From an uncultured Bacteroidia bacterium (GTDB taxonomy: Bacteria; Bacteroidota; Bacteroidia; Bacteroidales; Prolixibacteraceae): a DNA stretch of 53,105 nt. The stretch's first letter is position 1; each line of letters begins with the position of its first letter. Both the position numbers and the translations under genes were made by a program. Of this stretch, positions 1 through 7,855 are shown in pieces. The notes below the pieces were generated by a model. It worked only from the letters and a program-made list of their open reading frames with translations, had not been told where the DNA came from and did no database searches. The DNA lies in contig CAIYPA010000327.1 of the NCBI GenBank assembly GCA_903927965.1, forward strand, positions 1-53,105, given 5' to 3'.

Positions 1-1501
1 GTCCGGCAATTACCGGCTCGGTCGGATACAGAATGGCCACATCACAATTGTGAACTCCTTGCGACAACAAATAGGATAACCGTGACACACAATTCATTAA
101 TGGGTCGATCTGGTTCCAGTAAGGCATCCGGAAATGGTTGCACGGGGGTGCCCATTCCCACCAGCCTCCCTGGGTCGAATAATAGAGGCCATGAAAAGAC
201 AAGAGGTTGTAACCGGCCACAAAATTGCCAAAAATGGCATCCGTAACGTCCGATGAGGTTGTCCCCCAGCCACTTCCGTAAAAACCTTCGAGCCACACAC
301 GTGGACGTTCGTACAAATGGGCAATCGAGGATGCCACTTTGGCCTTGATAATGTCTTTTGACAGGTGCGGCTGATCGGAGCCGGGCCCCTGATTCCACCG
401 TTGCGTACGGAAATAATCACCAAACTCGGCCACATCCTTGCCACGCCCACCATGATCGCAGCCATAGATCAAACCCCTGTCCTGGTGCCACTGGTAAACC
501 GGTTTAAAGAAGTTCTCTTCACTCAACGAAACGATCACATCGTTGTAATCGAGTTTAATTTTTGGGGTGATTGCCCCAATGTTGACATACAATGCGTCCA
601 GATATGGGACAATGTCATAACCTTTCCGTTTTTTAAACTCATTTGCAAAATAGCTGTCCCACAGATTCCCGCCTACCCTGAAATTCAGTTCGTCCGAAAA
701 GAAGAAATTCAGCGCACCACCACCATTGTTTTCAAGTGCCTTTTCAAACTTTTCGAAGAAAAAATGGGTGTAAGCTTTTCCGCTGAGTGGGTGCATGGGA
801 TCGTAGGATGGATACAAACGCTCAGCGTAAACACCGATGACTTTCCAATTCTCCGACCCAAAGTCGTATGTAAGCACTCCATTTTTTACAAGTGGGAACA
901 AATCTTTTCTGGATTCTACGATCAAAGAAGAATCCTCCCTAAGTTTTAATGCGGTAAGGGTAAGCAGGTTGTCGGCCAACTTCAGGTCACCTTTCCCGTT
1001 AAGGATATTGATAGTGTTTTTTAATACAGAACCATTTAAATCGGGGTTTTGCGCAATTGCTTCGTCCATCGAAAAACCCTGTCCGATCCCAATGGTATAA
1101 TCGCTAAGGCTGACCGACATGCCCCTTTTCTGGGCTTCGATGGCAAACCATTTGAACAACTTCCACCACTCGGGAGTGAAAAGTGCAGGTTTACTCGGAT
1201 TGGACCAGCCATACGAAATGCCACCCGAATCCTGGTGGCTGTAATTGATCTGAAGGCTCGAAATGCCCTTGTTTGACAATTGATCCAATTGCCATGTCAG
1301 GCGTTCACGGGTAAGGGTATCGCCTTGCCACCAATAGAATGGAACATCCCCATACCCTTTTGGTGGATGAATAAAACCTGGCAAAACATCCAATCCAGCA
1401 GAGCGATCGGGGTAACCAATAGGAGGTTTAGGAGATTGCTGGGCAGAAGCAAAAAAGCTGACGATCAGGGAGAAAATGAGCAATAACAGGTTTTGATTCA
1501 T
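1..1501 (-). CDS. GH106-like glycoside hydrolase, N-terminal 500 residues (cut by window edge)
   Basis: The reading frame opens at the ATG at 1501 and stays open to base 1, giving 500 codons without a stop. The first 20 residues are a signal peptide ending in SFFASAQ. The mature start (GFIHPPKGYGDVPFYWW, then LTRERLTWQLDQLSNKGISS) resembles the large GH106/'glycosyl hydrolase' family, which includes alpha-L-rhamnosidases and opens with a P-x-YWW segment followed by a helix steering a (beta/alpha)8 barrel. Further barrel-like blocks are present (FFSDELNF, RVWLEGFYGSGWGTT). Family members are usually about 1000 residues or more, so roughly half is missing to the left. It starts 48 bases after the GH92 stop on the same strand, so the two are probably co-transcribed. 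Rhamnose specificity is inference from the family. Confidence 0.75.
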   Translation of the reverse strand, partial: MNQNLLLLIFSLIVSFFASAQQSPKPPIGYPDRSAGLDVLPGFIHPPKGYGDVPFYWWQGDTLTRERLTWQLDQLSNKGISSLQINYSHQDSGGISYGWSNPSKPALFTPEWWKLFKWFAIEAQKRGMSVSLSDYTIGIGQGFSMDEAIAQNPDLNGSVLKNTINILNGKGDLKLADNLLTLTALKLREDSSLIVESRKDLFPLVKNGVLTYDFGSENWKVIGVYAERLYPSYDPMHPLSGKAYTHFFFEKFEKALENNGGGALNFFFSDELNFRVGGNLWDSYFANEFKKRKGYDIVPYLDALYVNIGAITPKIKLDYNDVIVSLSEENFFKPVYQWHQDRGLIYGCDHGGRGKDVAEFGDYFRTQRWNQGPGSDQPHLSKDIIKAKVASSIAHLYERPRVWLEGFYGSGWGTTSSDVTDAIFGNFVAGYNLLSFHGLYYSTQGGWWEWAPPCNHFRMPYWNQIDPLMNCVSRLSYLLSQGVHNCDVAILYPTEPVIAG

Positions 1502-1549
1502 CACGGAATTATTTTAAGTTTTTACAGTAAATCGTTCCTTCTGTTTTAA

Positions 1550-3946
1550 TTATTTTGTAGTTGACATGGAGGGAGGAGGAGTCGCTACCCCCCAGTTGGT
1601 CTTCGGTTGGGCACCCATTTCAAAAGTCAACGTCCCACCTTTGGTCAGCTTTTCACGGTCGATCCAGCAGTTTTCAATCTTCTCATCTTTAAAGCTTAAC
1701 GACTGAATATAGACGTTCTCTTTTGAATTGTTTTTGGCTTCAATCACCAACTCTTTTCCTGAATAATATTTGGGATCAAGTTGAACAATGACTTTGTCGA
1801 ATTGCGGACTGCCGAACTGGAAAGTTGGGTTCATCGAAGCATGTCCCTGAACATCAAACAATCCGAGCGCCGACATCACATACCACGCGCCCAATTGTCC
1901 CTGATCTTCATCCTGACCAACGCCATATCCACGCAAAGGTTCGGTTCCATAAAACTCATCACAGATCGCACGGGTCCATTTCTGCGTGAGCCAGGGTTGT
2001 CCGGAGTAGTTAAACAACCATGAATCGTGTAGACAAGGTTGGTTTCCATGGTTGTATTGCATATCAATTCCCGAAAAACTGTCGATTTGATCCGACTTCC
2101 CTCCAAACTTGCCTTTTTGAGCATCTTTGAATACTTTGCCCAACCGGTTGTTAAATTCGTCCTTTCCCATCAGGTTGATCAACCCAGCCACATCGTGTGG
2201 AACATACCATGTGTATTGAAACGCATTTCCTTCCTGAAATCCGTCCCAGGCTTTCATCGGATCGAATTTTGAAATGAACGTTCCATCAAGTTTTTTAGGC
2301 CGCATGAATTTGGTTTCCAAATCGAACAGATTTTTATAATAGGTGGCCTGCTTTGTGAGTTTTTCGTAATCCTGTTCCTTGTCGAGCGCTTTGGCCATTT
2401 GGCCTACTGCATACGAACTGAAGGCATATTCGAGCGTGTGCGACGATCCGAAATTAAACACCCATCCATTGGCTATGAGCGTATCTTTATAAGGAACGTA
2501 GCCATTTTTGACAAAATAGTTGAGGTCGTACTTGCCGTTTCCAAGATTGCGGCCATGGTATTCCACTTCGTTCTTCAAGGCGGCTTCGTAACCTTTATCC
2601 ACTTCAAAATCGCGGATTCCGCAGTTGTAAGCCGAAGCGATCAGCAATCCCTGAAAATTTGTTTGTACACCGTTGGTGTAGATCCCGGCAGCTTCCCCAT
2701 CATGAAGCCAGCTGCGGTTTTTGTAATAATCGATGTTCGATTGGATGTATTCACTGAAATAATCGGGATAAACCAGTGCCCAAAGTTGGCTTAGGTTCCA
2801 GAATCCGCCCCAAATGCCATCGGTATTGAAATGCCTGCGTGTTGGCTCTCCCTTGTCGTTCAGCGGAATTTGCCCGATGCGACCATCAACAATCGGATAT
2901 TGCCCATTCACATCGTTCGAAACGCCGCGACCGAGAAGGGCATGGTACAATCCGGTATAGAATTTCACCTTGTTGAGACTATCCTTCCCCTCAACCTTGA
3001 TCCGTCCCAGTTTTTCGTTCCAGGCTTTGTGTGCTAGTTCGCGGACCTGATCGAATGACTTTCCGGTAGCTTCTGTTTTCAGGTTCAACCGGGCATTTTC
3101 GATTGAAGTGTAGCTCAATCCTGTGGTTATTTCCAAGAGCTCATCTTTTTTCATGTCAAAATTCAGGAATAAGCCGTTGCCAATACCCTTGGTTTCAGAA
3201 ACGTTGGGTGTTTGAACAGAATCGATAAAAGCACCTGTGGCTGATGGTTGCTTGCCTAGAAGAGCTACAAAATACATTTTCACCTTTTTACCCGGATCAC
3301 AAAATTTGGCGTATTCAGGATAGGTTTCAATGTATCCTTCAACCTCATTGCCATTGACAACTTTGGCCCAGGCATCGGTCACTCCGCTACTTTCGCCCTG
3401 ACGGTGACCAATATCAATAATCAGATGGGCCTGTTTGGTTTCAGGAAAAGTATAGCGGTGAAATCCAACCCGTTCGGTTGCGGTAATTTCGGCTTTGATG
3501 TTGTAATCTTTCAGGAATACAGAATAGTACCCGGGTTCGGCGTGTTCTGTTGTTTTGTCGAACCGCGAACGGTAGCCACCATCCGGATTTTCGAGTTTAC
3601 CGGGAACAGTTTGTAAAGCACCAATGGTTGGCATAAAAACTAGCCCACCCACCTGAAACTCATGAAAATGGCCAAAACCCTCGATCGAAGCATGGCGATC
3701 GTCGTATCCGCATGGCCCCCAACTACCCTGACTTCCATAGGCATTTGTGTGCGGTGCCAGCTTGGCCATGCCAAACGGTACGGCAGCAGGTGTGTAGAAA
3801 AACCATCGGCCATGAACCGAACCAATCTGCGGATCGACGTATTTGGTCAGATCCAAATGTTGTTTCTTTTCAGAACAAGAAGCAATCACTCCTAATAGTC
3901 CAATAATCAGGACAAATGACTTCAGTTTTTGTTGGATTCCATTCAT
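1550..3946 (-). CDS. GH92 family alpha-mannosidase, lipoprotein
   Basis: 798 residues, the usual GH92 length. The N-terminus is a lipoprotein signal peptide with lipobox VIASC and Cys24, so the enzyme should be anchored to a membrane. GH92 enzymes are calcium-dependent exo-alpha-mannosidases that invert configuration. Family blocks seen: YVDPQIGSVHGRWFF near the start, GFGHFHEFQVGG near residue 93, the GNQPCLHDSWLFNYSGQPW block, and the acidic block GVGQDEDQGQLGAWYVMSALG. The last corresponds to the conserved G-N-D-x-x-Q/M-S-A-W-Y region that carries catalytic acid residues. The C-terminus PPPSMSTTK matches the tail of the second GH92 in this window (PPSMSVPARN). The gene is followed at 48 bases by the GH106-like gene. 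Linkage specificity cannot be read from sequence. Confidence 0.95.
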   Translation of the reverse strand: MNGIQQKLKSFVLIIGLLGVIASCSEKKQHLDLTKYVDPQIGSVHGRWFFYTPAAVPFGMAKLAPHTNAYGSQGSWGPCGYDDRHASIEGFGHFHEFQVGGLVFMPTIGALQTVPGKLENPDGGYRSRFDKTTEHAEPGYYSVFLKDYNIKAEITATERVGFHRYTFPETKQAHLIIDIGHRQGESSGVTDAWAKVVNGNEVEGYIETYPEYAKFCDPGKKVKMYFVALLGKQPSATGAFIDSVQTPNVSETKGIGNGLFLNFDMKKDELLEITTGLSYTSIENARLNLKTEATGKSFDQVRELAHKAWNEKLGRIKVEGKDSLNKVKFYTGLYHALLGRGVSNDVNGQYPIVDGRIGQIPLNDKGEPTRRHFNTDGIWGGFWNLSQLWALVYPDYFSEYIQSNIDYYKNRSWLHDGEAAGIYTNGVQTNFQGLLIASAYNCGIRDFEVDKGYEAALKNEVEYHGRNLGNGKYDLNYFVKNGYVPYKDTLIANGWVFNFGSSHTLEYAFSSYAVGQMAKALDKEQDYEKLTKQATYYKNLFDLETKFMRPKKLDGTFISKFDPMKAWDGFQEGNAFQYTWYVPHDVAGLINLMGKDEFNNRLGKVFKDAQKGKFGGKSDQIDSFSGIDMQYNHGNQPCLHDSWLFNYSGQPWLTQKWTRAICDEFYGTEPLRGYGVGQDEDQGQLGAWYVMSALGLFDVQGHASMNPTFQFGSPQFDKVIVQLDPKYYSGKELVIEAKNNSKENVYIQSLSFKDEKIENCWIDREKLTKGGTLTFEMGAQPKTNWGVATPPPSMSTTK

Positions 3947-3983
3947 TTTTATGCTTTTGACACGATTAAATTCTATTGAATTT

Positions 3984-3991
3984 CAAAATTA
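3984..3991 (-). promoter_or_regulatory. candidate Bacteroidota -7 element for the GH92 gene
   Basis: On the minus strand this reads TAATTTTG, a match to the Bacteroidota -7 consensus TAnnTTTG, about 38 bases upstream of the GH92 ATG. A second match, TACTTTTG, lies at 4021-4028. Neither has a clear TTG box at the expected 19-21-base spacing, so the call is weak. The rest of the 314-base gap (3947-4260) shows nothing else I can support. Confidence 0.3.
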
Positions 3992-4260
3992 CCCATTTAG
4001 CACTATTCAGGTAGCACGGACAAAAGTAATGGTTTTTTCAACCAGGCCTTCTCCCTCAGGACAAAAGAAATGGAGTATCTTATGGTTCAAATATCAGTGT
4101 CATTGATATGCTGCGCTGGTGTGTAGAATACAGGTTGATGGGGTGCATTGTAGACCAAAACTTTAACAAATATTGTAAAATTTGTCATTCGGTCAAATTA
4201 CCAGAATATAAAGAGAAGCCTCTACATAGAATTATATCAATTCAATCATATCCAGATAAT

Positions 4261-5289
4261 TCATTTAAATACCTTGTTTACCGCCACCCGAACGTCCTCT
4301 GTGTTTTTTTGGCGGTCTTTAAAATGGATGTTCTTCACAAAAATTATCGCTGCATAGTTTCGTTGGGTATCGATCCATGGAAAGGTTCCAAACAATCCTG
4401 GACTGCTTAAAACGGTGCTTTCGCCTACCGCATTTCGTTCGAGGATCCATTCTCCCCAGCCGTAATCAAGGTATTTGGCTTCTGCGGGACGATAAATAAC
4501 TTTCACATTATCCGTACCACTGCGTTGCATTTGGAAAATTACTTCCGGGCTGAGGATCCGTTTACCCATATATTCACCCTTATTCAGCAACATATTCATG
4601 AAGTTCATGTAATCCATCGGTGTGGAAACTGCACCACCAGAGGGATTCACAACCTTATCAGCTGCAAATGATGTGTTTTTCATTCCCAAAGGTTTAGCGA
4701 TCCGTTGCTGGAAAAGGGTTTCAAAATCCTTATGCGAAATCAGCTCAAGGATACGCCCCACGATATTAAGGCCTATATTACCGTATGCAAATACTTTACC
4801 CGGTTTCCCTGCAATTGGTCTAACCACAAAGCTGTTCAATTCCTCGTCGAGCGATTTGAATTTCCGGCGTTCAAGAAGGGACCGGATCGTGATTTCGCTA
4901 CTTTCGATCCCTGTGGTATGGCTCATACACTGACCAATCGTGATGCTTCCTTTACTGTAACTTGAGAAATCAGGGAGAAATTTGCCAAGGGAATCATCAG
5001 GCGAAATACGACCCTCGTCAATAAAGGTGGCGATGAGTGCAGCAGTCAGCCACTTGCTGCAACTGGCGATCCGTTCAGGGGTATTCCTGTTGTAATCACC
5101 GAGGTTTTGTTCAAACACGATTTCATTGTTTTTGGAAACAAGCATACAAACATTCCCACCCAATACCGCACGTTTTGATTTGAGCAGTCGTGCCACTTCA
5201 TCGAATTTTCCCTGACCATTTGCATTGGGTGCTAATATGGAAAAGACGAGCAAGAATATGGTGGCGAATTTGATGGGTTTGTAATTCAT
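4261..5289 (-). CDS. exported serine hydrolase of the class C beta-lactamase / DD-peptidase-like (S12) family
   Basis: 342 residues with a signal peptide ending around ANGQ. The active-site S-x-x-K is S76-C-S-K79 within ERIASCSKWL, and the second motif Y-x-N is Y169-G-N171 (FAYGNIGLN). These are the two signatures of the penicillin-binding-like serine hydrolases (Pfam beta-lactamase family). Members include esterases, D-aminopeptidases and peptidoglycan enzymes. In carbohydrate loci they are often deacetylase- or esterase-like, but nothing here proves a substrate. True AmpC-type resistance enzymes are a minority of the family and I would not infer resistance. It is on the same strand as GH92 but separated by 314 bases, so it is probably transcribed alone. 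Confidence 0.85.
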   Translation of the reverse strand: MNYKPIKFATIFLLVFSILAPNANGQGKFDEVARLLKSKRAVLGGNVCMLVSKNNEIVFEQNLGDYNRNTPERIASCSKWLTAALIATFIDEGRISPDDSLGKFLPDFSSYSKGSITIGQCMSHTTGIESSEITIRSLLERRKFKSLDEELNSFVVRPIAGKPGKVFAYGNIGLNIVGRILELISHKDFETLFQQRIAKPLGMKNTSFAADKVVNPSGGAVSTPMDYMNFMNMLLNKGEYMGKRILSPEVIFQMQRSGTDNVKVIYRPAEAKYLDYGWGEWILERNAVGESTVLSSPGLFGTFPWIDTQRNYAAIIFVKNIHFKDRQKNTEDVRVAVNKVFK

Positions 5290-5332
5290 GGTATTGGTTA
5301 TTAGATATTCGAAATGTGATTTGTTTACGAAT

Positions 5333-5340
5333 CAAAATTA
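5333..5340 (-). promoter_or_regulatory. candidate -7 element for the serine hydrolase gene
   Basis: The minus strand reads TAATTTTG, matching TAnnTTTG, 43 bases upstream of the ATG at 5289. No good -33 TTG was found at the expected spacing. The remaining gap to 5560 holds no gene I can support. Confidence 0.3.
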
Positions 5341-5560
5341 GATAAAATTCGTTGTGGCGACGCAGATAACATATGCGTTCCAATGAAAATCCTGATTGCA
5401 CCGCTTCTCCTTTTTATGATACCTTTCTACAATACTTTAACACCTACGGTGTATTGGTCGTGCAAGGTGTTTATTTAAAGATTCGAAAGACAATATATTT
5501 CAATTGATTATTCATAATTAGCTATCTATCAATTTATAGGTACAATAAGTCATGTCGCTA

Positions 5561-5631
5561 ATTTCATATTTCAATTTTATTTCCAATTTATTTCAAAATT
5601 TTCCAATATTTCCATTTATTTCGAAATTTCC
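5561..5631 (+). repeat. ATTTC periodic repeat array, copy 1 (imperfect)
   Basis: Repeated ATTTC words spaced about 10-11 bases apart fill this stretch, the least regular member of the 10-bp repeat family described in the findings. It abuts the stop codon of the MarC gene at 5634. Confidence 0.6.
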
Positions 5632-5633
5632 CC

Positions 5634-6269
5634 CTACTTCATCATATTCACAACAAACGGCTTCAATCCGGCAAAGAAAAATTCGACTGCGATGACCATC
5701 ATGATCAATCCCATCAGGCGAAGCATAATCTTGTTCCCGGTATCTCCAAGGACTTTCATAATCGGTGAAGCGGTCAGCAAAACAAGATAGGTGATCAAGC
5801 AGATTACAAATATGGACCCAAAGAGGATCGCTTTCATTTCCAAAGTACCGGCATCCTGCATTAAAACAATGGCATTGGTGATTGCCCCTGGTCCGCAGAT
5901 CATTGGAATGGCCAACGGGGTTATCGAAATATCTGTGACGTGCTCTTCCATCTCGGACGCAGTAATTTTTGTATTCCCAAGCCGGGCCTGTAACATGTCC
6001 TGGCCCATGATAAAAAAGATCACGCCCCCAACTATCCTAAGGCTATCGACAGAGATACCAAAGAACTTAAACAGAAGTTGTCCCGAAAGGGCAAATCCTA
6101 TGATCGTAAAGAAAGCGACCACGATTGCTTTTAATGCTGTTTTACGACGGTAAACGATTTCCAAATCTTTGGTCATGGTCATAAAAAGTGGCATCACTCC
6201 AAGTGGATTAAGGAGTGTGAAGAAGGAAGTAAAACAGAGCAATGCAAAAGAGAAAAGATTGTCGTTCAT
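5634..6269 (-). CDS. MarC family integral membrane protein
   Basis: 211 residues from the ATG at 6269 (MNDNLFSFALL). The frame is open 17 codons further upstream, but that part would put charged residues before the first membrane helix, so the internal ATG is preferred. About six hydrophobic segments are visible. Family landmarks are the NPLGVMPLF loop after the first helix and the GPGAIT motif near the middle, both typical of MarC/NAAT proteins of the inner membrane. The family name comes from multiple antibiotic resistance loci, but the role in resistance was not upheld and the substrate is generally unknown. It lies next to periodic repeats on both sides (5561-5631 and 6334-6368). Confidence 0.9.
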   Translation of the reverse strand: MNDNLFSFALLCFTSFFTLLNPLGVMPLFMTMTKDLEIVYRRKTALKAIVVAFFTIIGFALSGQLLFKFFGISVDSLRIVGGVIFFIMGQDMLQARLGNTKITASEMEEHVTDISITPLAIPMICGPGAITNAIVLMQDAGTLEMKAILFGSIFVICLITYLVLLTASPIMKVLGDTGNKIMLRLMGLIMMVIAVEFFFAGLKPFVVNMMK

Positions 6270-6333
6270 TGGCACATTTTTATTGATAGGGTAAAGGTAA
6301 AAAAAACTTTGGATCGTCACATAAGAGCCATTT

Positions 6334-6368
6334 GCGGCTGGCTGTTGGCAACTCGCGACTGGCGCTCG
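6334..6368 (-). repeat. 7-bp periodic repeat, copy 1
   Basis: Five consecutive heptads (GCGGCTG, GCTGTTG, GCAACTC, GCGACTG, GCGCTCG) in exact 7-base register. Read on the minus strand they belong to the GCCAGnn family. Downstream, 6369-6486 shows no gene. Confidence 0.6.
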
Positions 6369-6486
6369 TTCAAAGTTTGACCGTGCATTACGATGATGAT
6401 CTAAACTTTGTAAAATATATAAATGTCAATTCTATTTATTGTAATTCCATAAACAAAATTTTGGAGAATAATAAAACATTGAAGTA

Positions 6487-6514
6487 ACCAATTGCCAGCC
6501 ACTAGCCGCATGTG
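6487..6514 (+). repeat. 7-bp periodic repeat, copy 2
   Basis: ACCAATT, GCCAGCC, ACTAGCC, GCATGTG in 7-base register. Together with copy 1 it brackets the otherwise empty gap of 306 bases between the MarC gene and the next small gene. Confidence 0.5.
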
Positions 6515-6575
6515 ATCAAAAACTTCTTAAAAACTGATCGGATACTAAGCCTTCAATTCCGCTTGAAGATCGGAT

Positions 6576-6824
6576 TCACTCCTTCCTCTTCAGCCACTGT
6601 CCAGACTTTAACATGGCCATGAATTTTTTGTAAACCTCCTTGCCAATCAGAATAGTCCCCAGCCAGAATAGTACTTCCCCTATCACAATGAATATCGTAC
6701 CCAGTGTTATTTTGAGTTTTGCATCCATCGAAACAAATGGCAATGCAAACAATGTAAGAAAAACGACCACTGAAATCGAGATCAGAACAATCCCCAATCG
6801 GAACCTAAGTTTATTATATTGCAT
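6576..6824 (-). CDS. small two-helix membrane protein, 'transporter suffix' domain type
   Basis: 82 residues from the ATG at 6824 (MQYNKLRFRLGI). The frame can be extended only through a TTG. Two hydrophobic segments are seen, LGIVLISISVVVFLTLFALPF and the stretch containing TLGTIFIVIGEVLFWLGTIL, followed by GKEVYKKF and a basic tail. The pattern G-E-x-L-F-W-x-G-x-x-x-x-G-K-E is what I recall for the short 'transporter suffix domain' proteins. Their function is unknown. It follows the HAD gene by 13 bases on the same strand, so the two form an operon. Confidence 0.65.
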   Translation of the reverse strand: MQYNKLRFRLGIVLISISVVVFLTLFALPFVSMDAKLKITLGTIFIVIGEVLFWLGTILIGKEVYKKFMAMLKSGQWLKRKE

Positions 6825-6837
6825 AACCAATTTGTAC

Positions 6838-7446
6838 TTAATTGCTAATTAATTCCATATCAATAAGTTGATCTTGTAATGAGATACCTTCCCTGATATG
6901 GATGGTGTTGAAACCCATTTTCCTGGCTGCCAGGATATTTTCTGAACTATCATCAATGAACAGTGTCTCTTCAGCTTTTATCTGATACCGATTGAGCAGG
7001 AATTCAAATATCGCTTTATCCGGCTTTATTATTTTTTCCTCTCCTGAAACAACGATCCCTTCAAAAATCTGAAAAAATGGGAACTTCTCAAATGCGATTG
7101 GAAAAGTTTCTGCCGACCAATTGGTCAGTCCAAACAGACGGTACTTCTCTTTTAACGGTTTCAAAAGCCTGGTATTTTCAACAATCTCACCACTGATCAT
7201 TTGAATCCAGTCACCATAAAATTTAGCGATTTCGTTTGTATATTCAGGATATTGCATTTGAAGCTCCTTAGTGGCATCGGCGATTGGGTATCCTGCATCC
7301 TGCCGCACGTTCCATGCGGAAGTGCAAATATTCGTGAGGAAATACTCCATTTCGGATGGATCAGAGAAGATATTTCTGTATAAATACCTTGGATTCCAAT
7401 CGATTACAACACCCCCAAAGTCGAAAATGATATTTTTTATACCCAT
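6838..7446 (-). CDS. HAD superfamily hydrolase, subfamily IA (YihX-like phosphatase)
   Basis: 202 residues. Motif I is IIFDFGGVV with nucleophile Asp9. The usual second Asp at +2 is Gly11, a variant also seen in YihX-type sugar phosphatases. Motif II is LTNWS (Thr108), motif III Lys141 in IIKPDK, and motif IV FIDDS (Asp165-Asp166). The cap between residues 17 and 90 is helical, as in subfamily IA. A sugar-phosphate or nucleotide phosphatase role in the cytoplasm is likely. Loss of the motif I general acid may lower activity or restrict the substrate. It is upstream of and probably co-transcribed with the small membrane protein. Confidence 0.88.
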   Translation of the reverse strand: MGIKNIIFDFGGVVIDWNPRYLYRNIFSDPSEMEYFLTNICTSAWNVRQDAGYPIADATKELQMQYPEYTNEIAKFYGDWIQMISGEIVENTRLLKPLKEKYRLFGLTNWSAETFPIAFEKFPFFQIFEGIVVSGEEKIIKPDKAIFEFLLNRYQIKAEETLFIDDSSENILAARKMGFNTIHIREGISLQDQLIDMELISN

Positions 7447-7518
7447 TCTATTAACAATTAATAACTTGCATTAAATGCCTATCGGACTTATCTTCGACAA
7501 GCACGTAACCATAAAAAC

Positions 7519-7526
7519 CAAAAGTA
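7519..7526 (-). promoter_or_regulatory. candidate -7 element for the HAD operon
   Basis: The minus strand reads TACTTTTG (TAnnTTTG), 72 bases upstream of the ATG at 7446. There is no convincing -33 element. Confidence 0.3.
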
Positions 7527-7729
7527 CGAAAATAATGGGTTGTTCGGATTAAATCAAGATAGACTGATAAATTGTGATCCAATTCATTCTTAAAGAATGA
7601 AAAATTCATTTGAAAGAATTCCTTTCATTAAAGGGAGGAAGAAGAGAATTCAATATAAATAGTTAATATTTAGTCATTTGAAAGATTTAAGCCATTTGTT
7701 GAACAATCGTTGCAAACGACAAACCATTA

Positions 7730-7772
7730 CCCCCTCGTTAAAAACGAGGGGGAGTTTTTTCCAACGAGGGGG
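7730..7772. repeat. G/C-rich hairpin with a duplicated arm
   Basis: CCCCCTCGTT (7730-7739) pairs perfectly with AACGAGGGGG (7743-7752) across a 3-base loop. A second identical copy of the right arm lies at 7763-7772 after a T-run (7755-7760). The left arm can pair with either right arm but not both. As a plus-strand terminator it has stem plus T-run, yet no plus-strand gene precedes it. It sits in the 408-base gap 7447-7854, which otherwise holds only the promoter candidate and the heptad repeat. Confidence 0.6.
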
Positions 7773-7796
7773 AATTACTGCTTCTAAATGCCCCAA

Positions 7797-7855
7797 GCCA
7801 GTTGCCAGAAGCTAGCTGCCAGAAGCAAGTAGCCAGCTGCCAATTACCAGCCGCC
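7797..7855 (+). repeat. 7-bp periodic repeat, copy 3
   Basis: Eight heptads in exact register (GCCAGTT, GCCAGAA, GCTAGCT, GCCAGAA, GCAAGTA, GCCAGCT, GCCAATT, ACCAGCC), ending on the stop codon of the 741-residue gene. Confidence 0.8.

Noticed and set aside
4108-4410. Plus-strand frame of 100 codons with a Cys-x-x-Cys word (YCKICHS)
   Set aside because: It overlaps the 3' end of the serine hydrolase by 150 bases on the other strand, has no promoter or family resemblance, and its second half is the mirror of a real coding sequence.
4261-5289. Antibiotic-resistance beta-lactamase
   Set aside because: The S-x-x-K and Y-x-N motifs place it in the broad S12 hydrolase family, whose members are mostly not resistance enzymes; nothing specific to AmpC is seen.
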